Assembly: GCA_012963185.1 (NCBI GenBank)
Contig: DTWD01000310.1
Location: 1 to 10,801, forward strand
Direction: 5' to 3'
Length of the DNA: 10,801 bases
From: Acidobacteriota bacterium
Lineage (GTDB): Bacteria; Acidobacteriota; Vicinamibacteria; Vicinamibacterales; UBA8438
Made by a program: the position numbers and the translations under genes
The notes under the pieces: generated by a model
What the model saw: the letters and a program-made list of their open reading frames with translations, nothing else
Told to the model about the DNA's origin: nothing
Database searches by the model: none
In this document: positions 1-8,613 of the stretch, piece after piece
Position numbering within the stretch: position 1 is the stretch's first letter
How the letters are laid out: every line of letters begins with the position of its first letter

Positions 1-1550
1 GAACCGATACTTCGTTCTTGCGGCGTACCACCTGGGAAACTTTGTGAACGTGCTCGCGAAAATTGGCGACGGAGAGTCTCGTCACGACGCTTGGCAGCGT
101 GAATGATTTTTCCTCTGAGGTTACGTAGTTCTTTGTCCATCCGTCCGCGGGTGGATTTGGCAGCACCTCCAAGCGTTGGGTCAACGCGGAGTACAGCCGA
201 CTCAATAATCGAAAGATGCTCAGAGATGCTTTGGTTGACTGCGGTCACTGCCGTATCTATTTCATCCGGAAGTTGCGCCGCAAGTAATGTATTTAGCGCA
301 CGATCATCTTGCGGTTGTAGTGTCGTGAAATCGATGTTGTTGCGATTGAGAAATTTAACCGTTGCGGAGTCAACGATTGTGACACTCGCACGGGGATAGA
401 TCACCGGCATGGGAACATCGAAAGAGTCGTAAATCTTTTTTAGTTGGCCTAGGTAAACAAGCTCATGCGGACCTGCGACGTATGCAATCGTCGGAAATAA
501 TACGTCTTGAGTGAGCGGACGCAATAAAACATTAGGGCTAAAAGCTTCTGGCTTTGTTTCAAGTTCTGCGTGCATGGTTTGGGTGGATATCGATTGCTCG
601 CCAACTAAAAACCCCGAGTCGCCGATGCGAATCGGGGTTCGCTGCGAGTCCAGCCGGAATAGTGCGGTGGTATCTAAGTTGGGAGAGACCTGAGCAGAGT
701 AACCTTTGGCTTCCATAGCCGAACCGGCGGCCGCGGCGAGTCGTGATGTCTGACCTCTGGTCTCGAGTTCGCGAGCAAACAGTGACTGGACGATGGGTTT
801 TGTTCGCGGGTCAGAAGCGTCGTATGTGACGAGTCCATATTTGCCTAACAAAGTGTCGAGCCAACGAGCGAAGGCTTCTACCAGGCGAATTCCCGGCGCG
901 TAAGCCGCTCGCAGTTGCTTCTGTGTTTCTTCAGTAAATTCAGTTGGTTGAAGAATGGCGGTTAATTGTTCTAAGACTTCGGAAATCGATGCGCTGAGGC
1001 GTATCGTAGCGGCTGATGTCCCCGGATATGCGTCTAAAGGCATTTCGATGGGGCTAAGATTCATGTCCGCATCAAGGCATTGGCACCCGCTAATTTCAGC
1101 GAGGTCATGGTCTTCTGCATCTATCCAAAAGACTGGTACAACCGTAATGTCGTAATCTTTAGAAACTTGGCGCGCAAGTTTGATAGTCGTAAGTGCTTTA
1201 AGTACTGTGAATAACGGGCCGCCGAAAAGACCGGCTTGTTGTCCTGTGACAATCGCGACGGAATTTTTGTTCAGGAGCTCGTTCGCGTTGCTCAACGCAG
1301 CTTCAGGTGCGCCACGTTCTTGAAGTTGTCGGACGAGCACTTCTCCGATTGCGGGGTCGGTTGGTGTTGCGTGCCGGGCATCGATAACAGTTTTCCAGGC
1401 TTCGGATCGTTGTGGGTGTGCCAGGAAAAACTCTTGCAGTTGGTCAAATTCGTAGCAATAGTCGTTGGTAAAGCGACTAGTCCATGGAAGTTCTCGGAAG
1501 TCGATTGATATTCCGTTAGGTGTGTTGGGCTGCGGCGAGTCGGCGGGCAC
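1..1550 (-). CDS. bshC: BshC, bacillithiol biosynthesis cysteine-adding enzyme (C-terminus cut by window edge)
   Basis: The frame stays open on the minus strand from an in-frame stop at 1587-1589 to the window edge, giving 516 codons from GTG at 1550; BshC proteins are about 540 residues, so roughly 25 are missing. Family signatures are visible: GQQAGLFGGP at residues 103-112, GPHELVYLGQL from residue 360, and FPGGTPQER near the C-terminal end of the visible part. In the known pathway BshA and BshB make glucosaminyl malate and BshC adds cysteine to give bacillithiol, a cytoplasmic low-molecular-weight thiol used in redox balance and detoxification. bshA and bshB are not in the window. The start is uncertain: there is no ATG before the conserved part, only GTG at 1550 or TTG at 1571, and neither has a clear Shine-Dalgarno. 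The gene diverges from the kinase-like gene. Family assignment is firm; activity is inferred from family. Confidence 0.93.
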   Translation of the reverse strand, partial: MPADSPQPNTPNGISIDFRELPWTSRFTNDYCYEFDQLQEFFLAHPQRSEAWKTVIDARHATPTDPAIGEVLVRQLQERGAPEAALSNANELLNKNSVAIVTGQQAGLFGGPLFTVLKALTTIKLARQVSKDYDITVVPVFWIDAEDHDLAEISGCQCLDADMNLSPIEMPLDAYPGTSAATIRLSASISEVLEQLTAILQPTEFTEETQKQLRAAYAPGIRLVEAFARWLDTLLGKYGLVTYDASDPRTKPIVQSLFARELETRGQTSRLAAAAGSAMEAKGYSAQVSPNLDTTALFRLDSQRTPIRIGDSGFLVGEQSISTQTMHAELETKPEAFSPNVLLRPLTQDVLFPTIAYVAGPHELVYLGQLKKIYDSFDVPMPVIYPRASVTIVDSATVKFLNRNNIDFTTLQPQDDRALNTLLAAQLPDEIDTAVTAVNQSISEHLSIIESAVLRVDPTLGGAAKSTRGRMDKELRNLRGKIIHAAKRRDETLRRQFSRARSQSFPGGTPQERSIG

Positions 1551-1556
1551 GTTGTA

Positions 1557-1562
1557 ATTGTA
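1557..1562 (-). promoter_or_regulatory. Possible -10 element (TACAAT) for bshC, implying a leaderless start
   Basis: Read on the minus strand, TACAAT (five of six bases of the consensus) ends six bases before the GTG at 1550. If it is a real -10 box, transcription would begin at or next to the start codon, giving a leaderless mRNA, which would agree with the missing ribosome binding site. A perfect TTGACA lies upstream at 1585-1590, but its spacing to TACAAT is 22 bases, too long for a standard promoter. This is a weak call based on pattern only. Confidence 0.22.
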
Positions 1563-1626
1563 CTGTTGCAAACCATTCTTAGAGTGTCAAGGCACTGCTG
1601 GTTTACAGACCCTCAAGGCTCGATCG

Positions 1627-1655
1627 TTGAACCGTCCGTCCGTCCGTGGTACCAT
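1627..1655 (+). promoter_or_regulatory. Candidate promoter for the pseudokinase-carAB unit
   Basis: TTGAAC (1627-1632) and TACCAT (1650-1655) are separated by 17 bases; each matches four of six bases of the sigma-70 consensus. A start about seven bases downstream would put the transcript's 5' end near 1662, just ahead of the strong ribosome binding site at 1670-1676. The spacer is occupied by four CCGT repeats. The location, in the short divergent gap, is where a promoter is expected. It is inferred from hexamer match, spacing and position only. Confidence 0.35.
1632..1647 (+). repeat. Four perfect tandem copies of CCGT
   Basis: Four copies of the tetranucleotide CCGT run without interruption and fill nearly the whole spacer of the candidate promoter. 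Gain or loss of one unit would shift the spacing of the two hexamers by four bases. Four units is short for an actively slipping repeat, so a regulatory role is only a possibility. Confidence 0.8.
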
Positions 1656-1669
1656 CCGGCGTACTTATT

Positions 1670-1676
1670 AGGAGGT
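1670..1676 (+). promoter_or_regulatory. Strong Shine-Dalgarno (AGGAGGT) that sets the pseudokinase start
   Basis: AGGAGGT is a near-perfect complement to the 16S rRNA 3' end and the best ribosome binding site in the window. Nine bases separate it from an in-frame CTG at 1686. No ATG, GTG or TTG in the correct frame lies at a suitable distance; the next in-frame ATG (1746) falls inside the glycine-rich loop region of the kinase fold. This argues for initiation at the CTG. Confidence 0.6.
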
Positions 1677-1685
1677 ATCCCAGCA

Positions 1686-4076
1686 CTGAAACACGAGGAC
1701 GCTAGCCTATTTTCTCCTCCTGGTGCATTCGGGCCTTTTCGGGTCATGCATCAGATCGGTATTGGCGTTCTTGGACCAGTGTTTCGGACCTACGACCCTG
1801 AGAGTGACCGCCTGGTTGCTGTCAAGGCGTTTAGCCTTGACTTTCTCCCCGAGCAAGCTGAGATTTTTGTAGAGGCATTAAAGCGAATCGTTGATGTTGG
1901 ATTTGCGCATCCGACCATCGTCACTCCGTTGGATGCTGGCCTTGAAGAGGGTGTTCCTTTTTTGGCGACTGAGTATGTTATGGCTGAGTCGCTTGATGTT
2001 GCAGTCCATCATGTTGCGCCAGCTCCGGCGGACCAGATGATCAGGTTTGTTGGGCAATTAGCAGCAGCGGTAGATGCCGCGCATGCGCGTGGAGTGATGC
2101 ATGGTGGGTTGCATGCTCGCGATGTGTTCGTGGCGCCAGAGATTACCCGAGTAAATGGATTTGGTGTGGCAAGTGCGTTGGAACATGTTGGCTTAAAGGT
2201 GCCGGTACGACGCCCTTTTACTGCCCCGGAAATAGTTGCTGGTCGCAGTTGGGGGCCCGAAGCAGATAGATTCGCGGTTGCGACGATTGCTTACGAGTTT
2301 TTGACGGGAAAGCGATTAGCGGGAACTGGTGATGAGGTGTTAGCGCGACTCGTAGCTGTCGAGAGTGTGAATGTGGCTGACCCCTCGGGGTTGCAACAAG
2401 CATTTCGAAATGCGCTGGCCGATGACCCAGCTATTCGACCGGCCTCAGCTGCTGGTTTTGTAATGGCTCTTGGCGAAGCAGTGGGATTTAGTTCCGATGA
2501 GATGGTGTTGGCTATGTCAGGGCGCGCTCAAGAGGTGCTACCTGATTTTATTGGCGTTGAAGCTGATGATTCAGAAGACGCATCTGGGCTGCTGAGAGAC
2601 GAGAGAAAAGTCGTTGAGACTTCTCATCAAGACGAGCCTGCAGCGGATGTAAATATACATACTGAATTTGTCAAAAATCTTGATGAGGTTTTTGAACTGA
2701 GCGGTTCTGTTGAAGAGGATAGTTCGCTGGCACAAATAGCGGGTCGCAGCCATTTGTCCGGTTTCAGTATTGAGAACGTTGAAAAGGAACCCGATACGGC
2801 AGCAGTTGATGTTGATGGATTGGGTTCGGCAGTAACTGAGGATAAGAGAGAGACTGATATAAGTGAACAGTCAGAAACAAAAGTTATTCAACAGGTGACT
2901 GAGCACAACCCGATGCTCCCCCTCGAACTTGAAGCTGGAGTGGAAGACGGTAGCTTTGAAGAAGAGACCGAAGTTGGTAGTGATCAATCGGTGTCCTCGG
3001 GTGTCGTAGAAGAAGATTTATCGGAAAGGTTTGTTGTCGCGATGATCGAAAAAGACGAGGTGGAAACCGGTGTTGTTTCACCGAGTGCTAAATCTATTTC
3101 ATCATCGGGCAATAGATTGGCCGTTGCCTCTGATAAATCTGTCGAGAGCACTTCGTCATCGACTGAATCTTTTTCGTCGAAGTCTTTGTCTCGTTCATTA
3201 ACCAAGATCGCATCGGCCCTGTTTGCTATGGTGATTGGAATCGCTCTCGCATATATGGCGAGTGTTGGGCTCGGAACGACCACTGGCGATGAGATGGCGG
3301 TGCCAGTAGCCGAGACTCCTGAGGAGGTTTCGCTGTCACCCGGTGATACGCAACCGTTACTAGGTGAACAGCCTGATGAGGCTGTTCCTTTAGGTAGGCC
3401 CAGTAGTAATGAGCTAGAAGACATTACACCTGTGCCGGGGGAGATATCGTCGGGCCTTAATTCTGAAGTCTCCGCAATTACCGAGTCGCCGGAATTGGCA
3501 AGTTCGTCGGTCGATGTAATTGAGCCATCACCGATTCCTGAAGATATGTCATCGGTCCCAGCGTTGATACGCGAGTCCAGTTCGTCGTTTGGTTGGTTGC
3601 TTGTACGAACAGAGCCTCCAGGTGCTAATGTCAGTATTGATGGGGATGCTCGTGGATTAACTCCATTATCCTTGTCTGAGATGCCGAACGGTGTCTATCA
3701 ACTTGAAGTCAGCGTGCCTGGGTACAAACCAGAGCAGCGAACGGTTGAAATCTCATCAGATAAAACAATCGCGGCGGTTAGTATTGTGCTCGATCGGTTT
3801 GTTCTTGCCGATGCCGGTATACAGGCTCAGTCGACTGAGGCAGGATTAATTACCAGTGGATCAGTGTTCGTTGACTCGCGGCCGACAGGAGCCTCTGTAT
3901 TTTTGGATGGTGCGTCAGTAGGGGTAACGCCGGTGCTTGTTTCAGATGTACTTCTTGGGAGCCATGAGGTTCGTATCGTAGGAGATGGTTACCGTCCTTG
4001 GTTCAGTACAGTATTGGTGGAAGACGGACAACGGTCGCGTGTGGCTGCATCACTTGAACCGAGAGGAAGGAGATAA
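1686..4076 (+). CDS. Membrane-anchored Ser/Thr pseudokinase with two C-terminal PEGA domains
   Basis: From CTG at 1686 the protein has 796 residues. Residues 15-267 form a bacterial (Hanks-type) Ser/Thr kinase fold: a glycine-rich loop GIGVLG (25-30), VAVK with K47, a likely helix-C glutamate E63, and APE (180-182). The catalytic loop reads HGGLHARDV (139-147) instead of HRDLKPxNI, so the catalytic Asp is Gly and the Asn is Asp. DFG is replaced by GFG (158-160). ATP-site residues are thus kept while catalytic and metal-binding residues are lost. An acidic, Ser/Glu-rich linker (about 268-500) leads to a transmembrane helix (about 508-529) preceded by basic residues, which places the kinase fold in the cytoplasm. 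A Pro/Ser/Glu-rich stretch and two PEGA domains (about 637-703 and 726-792) lie outside. PEGA domains are usually surface or wall-associated beta modules. The stop is 36 bp before carA, suggesting co-transcription. The in-frame TTG at 1566 is an alternative start but lacks a ribosome binding site and precedes the candidate promoter. A signalling or scaffold role is inferred; partner and ligand are unknown. Confidence 0.85.
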   Translation: MKHEDASLFSPPGAFGPFRVMHQIGIGVLGPVFRTYDPESDRLVAVKAFSLDFLPEQAEIFVEALKRIVDVGFAHPTIVTPLDAGLEEGVPFLATEYVMAESLDVAVHHVAPAPADQMIRFVGQLAAAVDAAHARGVMHGGLHARDVFVAPEITRVNGFGVASALEHVGLKVPVRRPFTAPEIVAGRSWGPEADRFAVATIAYEFLTGKRLAGTGDEVLARLVAVESVNVADPSGLQQAFRNALADDPAIRPASAAGFVMALGEAVGFSSDEMVLAMSGRAQEVLPDFIGVEADDSEDASGLLRDERKVVETSHQDEPAADVNIHTEFVKNLDEVFELSGSVEEDSSLAQIAGRSHLSGFSIENVEKEPDTAAVDVDGLGSAVTEDKRETDISEQSETKVIQQVTEHNPMLPLELEAGVEDGSFEEETEVGSDQSVSSGVVEEDLSERFVVAMIEKDEVETGVVSPSAKSISSSGNRLAVASDKSVESTSSSTESFSSKSLSRSLTKIASALFAMVIGIALAYMASVGLGTTTGDEMAVPVAETPEEVSLSPGDTQPLLGEQPDEAVPLGRPSSNELEDITPVPGEISSGLNSEVSAITESPELASSSVDVIEPSPIPEDMSSVPALIRESSSSFGWLLVRTEPPGANVSIDGDARGLTPLSLSEMPNGVYQLEVSVPGYKPEQRTVEISSDKTIAAVSIVLDRFVLADAGIQAQSTEAGLITSGSVFVDSRPTGASVFLDGASVGVTPVLVSDVLLGSHEVRIVGDGYRPWFSTVLVEDGQRSRVAASLEPRGRR

Positions 4077-4100
4077 CCTAACTCTAATGAGGCAAGTTGA

Positions 4101-4106
4101 AGGAAG
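4101..4106 (+). promoter_or_regulatory. Ribosome binding site of carA (AGGAAG)
   Basis: AGGAAG lies six bases before the GTG at 4113 and decides this start. It falls in the 36 bp gap after the pseudokinase stop codon, so carA has its own translation signal within the probable operon. Confidence 0.7.
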
Positions 4107-4112
4107 AATATT

Positions 4113-5270
4113 GTGAACGCGATTCTTGCGCTTGAAGATGGCACTTGGTATCAGGGTAAGTCAGTTGGTGCTCAAGGCTTGGCGACTGGCGAAGTTGTGT
4201 TTAACACCAGCATGACTGGCTATCAGGAGATTTTGACTGATCCTTCGTATGCCGGACAGATTGTAACGATGACCTGTCCGCAAATAGGGAACTATGGAGT
4301 AGCCGAAGCGGATGTGGAATCGCTGTCTCCTCAGGTCTCAGGATTTGTGATGCGTGAGGAATCACCAATCGCTAGTAATTGGCGTGCGAGTGGCACACTG
4401 GGTGACTACCTTGATTCGCACGGAATTGTTTCGATTTCTGAGATTGACACAAGAGCGTTGACACGGCGATTACGAACAGTCGGTGTGATGCGCGGGGTTA
4501 TCGGCACTGGCTCGGTTGCGCCAGAGGCACTTGTTTCGCAGGCTCAGTCATTGCCGGCAATGGAGGGAAGTGACCTAGTTCGGTTGGTGACTTGCGACGA
4601 GCCATTCGATTGGGAGCAAGACAACGATCCGGTCGCAAGTGGATTCATAAGTCAGCCAGACCGTGGTGGTCGTCGAATGTTACGAGTTGCGGCCTACGAT
4701 TTTGGGATCAAACGCAACATATTAAGACGATTAACGAATTATGGTTGTGAAGTACGAGTTTTTCCGGCAACGACGCCAGCAACGGAACTGCTTGCGATGG
4801 AACCTGATGGCATTTTTTTCAGTAATGGTCCCGGTGATCCCGCGCCGCTTGTGTATGCCGTCGACAACGCACGGACAGTGATGGAGCAGGATGTCCCCGT
4901 TTTTGGTATTTGCCTCGGCCATCAGGTACTTGGTTTAGCGATGGGGGCTAAGACATACAAGTTAAAGTTTGGCCATAGAGGGACTAATCATCCTGTGAAG
5001 AATCTAGCAACTGAGCAAGTCGAGATTACCTCTCAGAACCATGGGTTTTCGATTGATCCAGATTCTGTTCCTGAGGACGTTCAAGTGACACACGTTAATT
5101 TATATGATGGCACGATCGAGGGACTCGCATATGATGACCGCCCCGTGTCGTGTGTGCAGTATCATCCAGAGGCGTCTCCTGGTCCGCATGACGCGGATTA
5201 TTTGTTCGCCAAGTTTATCGCCGTAATGGAATCTCGTATCGGGCCGGTGCCCGCACAAACTAAGAAATAA
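4113..5270 (+). CDS. carA: Carbamoyl-phosphate synthase small (glutaminase) subunit
   Basis: This 385-residue protein matches CarA along its full, usual length. It hydrolyses glutamine and passes ammonia through a tunnel to CarB for carbamoyl phosphate synthesis, the shared precursor of pyrimidines and arginine; it acts in the cytoplasm. The N-terminal CarA domain shows [12 protein letters not shown] and PQIGNYG. The C-terminal class I glutamine amidotransferase domain has the nucleophile C267 in GICLGHQ and the catalytic pair H351/E353 in [11 protein letters not shown]. The start is GTG at 4113, six bases after AGGAAG (4101-4106), and fits the family N-terminus. It lies 36 bp after the pseudokinase gene and 18 bp before carB. 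No pyrimidine attenuator or operator is visible in the short upstream gap. All catalytic residues are intact. Confidence 0.98.
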   Translation: MNAILALEDGTWYQGKSVGAQGLATGEVVFNTSMTGYQEILTDPSYAGQIVTMTCPQIGNYGVAEADVESLSPQVSGFVMREESPIASNWRASGTLGDYLDSHGIVSISEIDTRALTRRLRTVGVMRGVIGTGSVAPEALVSQAQSLPAMEGSDLVRLVTCDEPFDWEQDNDPVASGFISQPDRGGRRMLRVAAYDFGIKRNILRRLTNYGCEVRVFPATTPATELLAMEPDGIFFSNGPGDPAPLVYAVDNARTVMEQDVPVFGICLGHQVLGLAMGAKTYKLKFGHRGTNHPVKNLATEQVEITSQNHGFSIDPDSVPEDVQVTHVNLYDGTIEGLAYDDRPVSCVQYHPEASPGPHDADYLFAKFIAVMESRIGPVPAQTKK

Positions 5271-5288
5271 CCCCCGTCGACGCTCTTA

Positions 5289-8200
5289 ATGCCCCGCCGC
5301 TCAGATCTCAAACGCGTGCTTGTTATCGGTTCAGGTCCGATCGTCATTGGTCAGGCTTGCGAATTTGACTATTCCGGCACCCAAGCCTGTAAGGCACTTC
5401 GGAGTGAAGGCCTTGAAGTCATTTTAATGAACAGTAATCCGGCGACCATCATGACCGATCCAGATGCTGCTGACCGGACTTACGTGGAACCATTGACATG
5501 GGAGTATGCCCGTGCGGTCATAGAAAAAGAGCGGCCTGATGCATTACTTCCGACGGTTGGTGGGCAGACAGCGCTGAACTTAACGATGGAGCTTGGAGAG
5601 CACGGTGTTTTGGAAGAGTTTGACGTTAAGTTGATTGGCGCGTCTCTTGAGGCGATTCGAGTGGCCGAGGACCGTCTCGAGTTTCGTGATGCGATGGCTT
5701 CGATTGATATCGAAACGCCTGAGAGTGCGTACGCCCGGTCATTTGAAGACGCTCTCAAGTTAGTTGATCGATTTGGCTTTCCGGTAATTATTCGACCTTC
5801 TTTTACGTTGGGTGGAATCGGTGGTGGTATTGCCTACAACATGGAGGAATACCGTGAGTTGGCGAATCGTGGCATCGAGCTGAGTCCAGTGCACGAGGTA
5901 CTGATCGAAGAATCAGTCATTGGCTGGAAAGAGTTTGAGCTCGAGGTAATGCGCGACGCCGCAAACAACTTTGTTGTCATTTGTTCGATTGAGAATATCG
6001 ACCCGATGGGAGTCCACACAGGAGACAGCATTACAGTGGCTCCAGCTCTGACGCTTTCCGATAAAGAGTATCAACGGATGCGAGATGCTGCGCGACGAAT
6101 CATTAACCGTGTCGGTGTAGAGACCGGTGGCTCAAATATTCAGTTTGCAATCAATCCTGAAGATGGGCGGATGGTCGCAATCGAAATGAATCCAAGGGTC
6201 TCACGATCGTCTGCACTCGCGTCAAAGGCTACCGGTTTTCCGATTGCAAAGATCGCTGCCAAGTTAGCTCTTGGCTATCGGCTTTCAGAAATCCCTAACG
6301 ATATTACAAAGCTAACTCCAGCTTCTTTTGAGCCAGCAATCGACTATGTCGTTGTGAAAGTTCCGCGTTGGACTTTTGAGAAATTCCCCAAGGCAGACCG
6401 GACGCTGACTACGCAGATGAAGTCTGTTGGTGAGGCGATGGCGATTGGTCGGACCTTTAAAGAGGCTTTTTTGAAGGGAATTCGCTCGTTAGAGATAGGT
6501 GCAAGTGGAAACCTTTTCTCGAATGATGTCGTTGAAGAGAGAGAGCCGGGTGAATTGCGGCGCCGCCTTGTTTCGCCAACCGATCGTCGCATGTGGGCAG
6601 TGTTTGAGGCTTTTGAGGCTGGGTGGTCTGTAGACCAGGTGTTTGATGCTACGAAGATTGACCGTTGGTTTCTTACTCAATTTTCTGAAATTGTTGAGCT
6701 TCGTCGGGAGGCAACGTTGGTTGGATCACGCGACCTGTCGAGTGACCTTCTTCGGACCTTAAAACGTGCTGGCTTTGGTGATGAGCAACTTGGTGTTGCT
6801 ATCGGAGTCGAACCATCCGTAATCGCAGCTCGCAGAGCCGATAACAATCTTCGCGCGGTCTATAAGAGGATCGACACTTGCGCGGCAGAGTTTGAGTCAT
6901 TTACGCCTTATCTCTACGGAACCTATGAGACGGAATGCGAAGCAGAGCCAACCGATCGTCAGAAAGTCGTCATTCTTGGTAGTGGACCGAATCGAATCGG
7001 ACAAGGTATTGAGTTTGATTACTGTTGCTGTCACGCTGCGTTCGCATTACGTGAAGTTGGTTATGAGACCGTCATGATTAACTGCAACCCTGAGACTGTA
7101 TCCACGGACTATGATTCCGTTGACCGGTTGTATTTTGAACCACTTACATTCGAAGACGTACATGCAGTTATTGAGCGTGAACAGTCGGCTGGTGGCAAGG
7201 TTTCTTGCATTGTCCAGTTCGGTGGTCAAACACCATTGAAACTTGCGTTGGGCTTGCAGGCCGCAGGCGTGGATATCATTGGGACTTCGCCTGACTCGAT
7301 AGATTTAGCAGAAGATCGAAAAAGGTTTTCTCAACTCTTGTGGGATCTAGGGATTCCGCAAGCGCCGAATGGACTTGCGACGTCCCGAGAAGAAGCACGT
7401 GAGATTGCAGAATCAATTGGCTATCCGGTATTGGTTCGTCCCTCTTATGTTCTTGGTGGTCGTGCCATGGCTATCGTTTACGACCCTGCGGCGGTGGACC
7501 GCTATATGACCGAGGCAGTTGAGGCTTCGCCTGAGCATCCTGTATTAGTTGACAAGTTCCTTGAGGATGCATTCGAGTTGGATGTTGACGCTGTTGCAGA
7601 CACGGAAGGTGCTGTGGTTATCGGTGGAGTCATGGAGCATATTGAGGAAGCTGGCATCCATTCTGGTGATAGTTCATGTGTCGTACCACCGGTTCTTGTT
7701 CCTGAACAGCATTTGTCGGTCATACGCGATTACACGCGGCGCATTGCTAAAGCACTTAAAGTCGTTGGATTACTGAACATTCAGTTTGCAATCAAAGAAG
7801 AGACGGTCTACCTCATCGAGGTAAATCCACGTGCGTCGAGAACGGTGCCGTATCTTTCAAAGGCAACCGGTGTGCCTTTGGCTAAGGTTGCTGCGCAGTT
7901 GATGGTGGGAAAAACGCTAGCCGAACTGGGCTTTGTTGATGATCTTCAAATTGCTGGTGTTTTTGTGAAAGGTCCGGTGTTTCCTTTTGTACGTTTCCCT
8001 GGCGTCGATACGATTCTTGGTCCAGAGATGAAATCGACCGGAGAAGTGATGGGAGCTGCAGATAATTTTGGGGCGGCATATGCAAAAGCCCAACTGGCTG
8101 CAGGGAATCGGTTGCCTGACTCGGGGAGAGCATTCATTAGCGTTAATGATGATGATAAGCGGAATGTTGTACCTATTGCCCGAGATCTTGCTGAGCTAGG

Positions 8201-8534
8201 ATTCGAATTGATCGCTTCGCGTGGCACTGCGGCATACCTTCGCGCTCATGGGCTAGATGTAGAGGTCGTTTATAAAATTAATGAGGGGCGGCCTCATGTC
8301 GGCGATCGTCTGTTAGACAGAGAGGTTCAACTTATTGTGAATACACCCTTGGGGCGTGAATCATTTTTCGATGATATGGCGATGCGGCGTATCGCCATGC
8401 TCTATGGTGTTCCATGTGTGACTACATTGACCGGTGCTACTGCGACGGTTAATGCGATTCGTTCCTTGCGTTCTGATAAAAAATCTGTGCGACCTCTTCA
8501 GGACTACCATTCCGATGTGTTGGGGCGTAATTAA
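5289..8534 (+). CDS. carB: Carbamoyl-phosphate synthase large subunit
   Basis: The 1081-residue protein is full length for CarB (E. coli CarB is 1073). It uses two ATP, bicarbonate and ammonia from CarA to make carbamoyl phosphate. The two homologous synthetase halves are clear. The first begins with [17 protein letters not shown] (about residue 14) and has the ATP-grasp metal ligands E299 and N301 in EMNPRVSR. The second begins with [15 protein letters not shown] (about 564) and has the equivalent E844 and N846 in EVNPRASR. An oligomerisation region (about 403-555) lies between them, and an MGS-type allosteric domain (about 945-1070) with NTPLGR closes the protein. It is a single fused chain, not split as in some archaea and thermophiles. 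The ATG at 5289 fits the family N-terminus, yet no Shine-Dalgarno is seen; coupling to carA, 18 bp upstream, may supply translation. Confidence 0.98.
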   Translation: MPRRSDLKRVLVIGSGPIVIGQACEFDYSGTQACKALRSEGLEVILMNSNPATIMTDPDAADRTYVEPLTWEYARAVIEKERPDALLPTVGGQTALNLTMELGEHGVLEEFDVKLIGASLEAIRVAEDRLEFRDAMASIDIETPESAYARSFEDALKLVDRFGFPVIIRPSFTLGGIGGGIAYNMEEYRELANRGIELSPVHEVLIEESVIGWKEFELEVMRDAANNFVVICSIENIDPMGVHTGDSITVAPALTLSDKEYQRMRDAARRIINRVGVETGGSNIQFAINPEDGRMVAIEMNPRVSRSSALASKATGFPIAKIAAKLALGYRLSEIPNDITKLTPASFEPAIDYVVVKVPRWTFEKFPKADRTLTTQMKSVGEAMAIGRTFKEAFLKGIRSLEIGASGNLFSNDVVEEREPGELRRRLVSPTDRRMWAVFEAFEAGWSVDQVFDATKIDRWFLTQFSEIVELRREATLVGSRDLSSDLLRTLKRAGFGDEQLGVAIGVEPSVIAARRADNNLRAVYKRIDTCAAEFESFTPYLYGTYETECEAEPTDRQKVVILGSGPNRIGQGIEFDYCCCHAAFALREVGYETVMINCNPETVSTDYDSVDRLYFEPLTFEDVHAVIEREQSAGGKVSCIVQFGGQTPLKLALGLQAAGVDIIGTSPDSIDLAEDRKRFSQLLWDLGIPQAPNGLATSREEAREIAESIGYPVLVRPSYVLGGRAMAIVYDPAAVDRYMTEAVEASPEHPVLVDKFLEDAFELDVDAVADTEGAVVIGGVMEHIEEAGIHSGDSSCVVPPVLVPEQHLSVIRDYTRRIAKALKVVGLLNIQFAIKEETVYLIEVNPRASRTVPYLSKATGVPLAKVAAQLMVGKTLAELGFVDDLQIAGVFVKGPVFPFVRFPGVDTILGPEMKSTGEVMGAADNFGAAYAKAQLAAGNRLPDSGRAFISVNDDDKRNVVPIARDLAELGFELIASRGTAAYLRAHGLDVEVVYKINEGRPHVGDRLLDREVQLIVNTPLGRESFFDDMAMRRIAMLYGVPCVTTLTGATATVNAIRSLRSDKKSVRPLQDYHSDVLGRN

Positions 8535-8539
8535 CGATT

Positions 8540-8573
8540 GAAGCGTATCTATTTACCGCGAGGCTTCTTTTTT
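8540..8573 (+). terminator. Weak candidate terminator after carB
   Basis: GAAGC (8540-8544) can pair with GCTTC (8563-8567), immediately followed by six T residues (8568-8573). It begins six bases after the carB stop, where a terminator is expected. The stem has only five pairs and the loop is 18 bases, so it would be a poor intrinsic terminator. Confidence 0.33.
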
Positions 8574-8591
8574 AGAGGCTGATTCCTTAGT

Positions 8592-8604
8592 TACAGTCTC
8601 TGTA
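8592..8604. other. Small perfect hairpin between convergent carB and mazG
   Basis: TACAG and CTGTA are exact inverted copies around the loop TCT. The hairpin sits in the 79 bp convergent gap and reads the same way on both strands. No strong T-run follows on either strand, so it may be a minor bidirectional pause or chance. Confidence 0.3.
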
Positions 8605-8613
8605 TCGTTTGTG

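Noticed and set aside
1292..1576. Minus-strand frame of 94 codons over the bshC start
   Set aside because: It runs in another frame over the conserved bshC coding sequence, and its composition (Thr/Pro/Ser-rich) is typical of a shadow frame.
1566..1685. N-terminal extension of the pseudokinase from TTG at 1566
   Set aside because: It has no ribosome binding site, would start upstream of the candidate promoter, reads through the CCGT repeat, and resembles no domain. The strong site at 1670-1676 points to 1686.
2984..3424. Minus-strand frame of 146 codons opposite the pseudokinase linker
   Set aside because: It mirrors the low-complexity Ser/Glu-rich linker and has no recognisable motif; the plus-strand frame continues intact through it.
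4077..4112. Pyrimidine or arginine attenuator before carA
   Set aside because: The gap is only 36 bases, with no hairpin plus T-run and no leader peptide.
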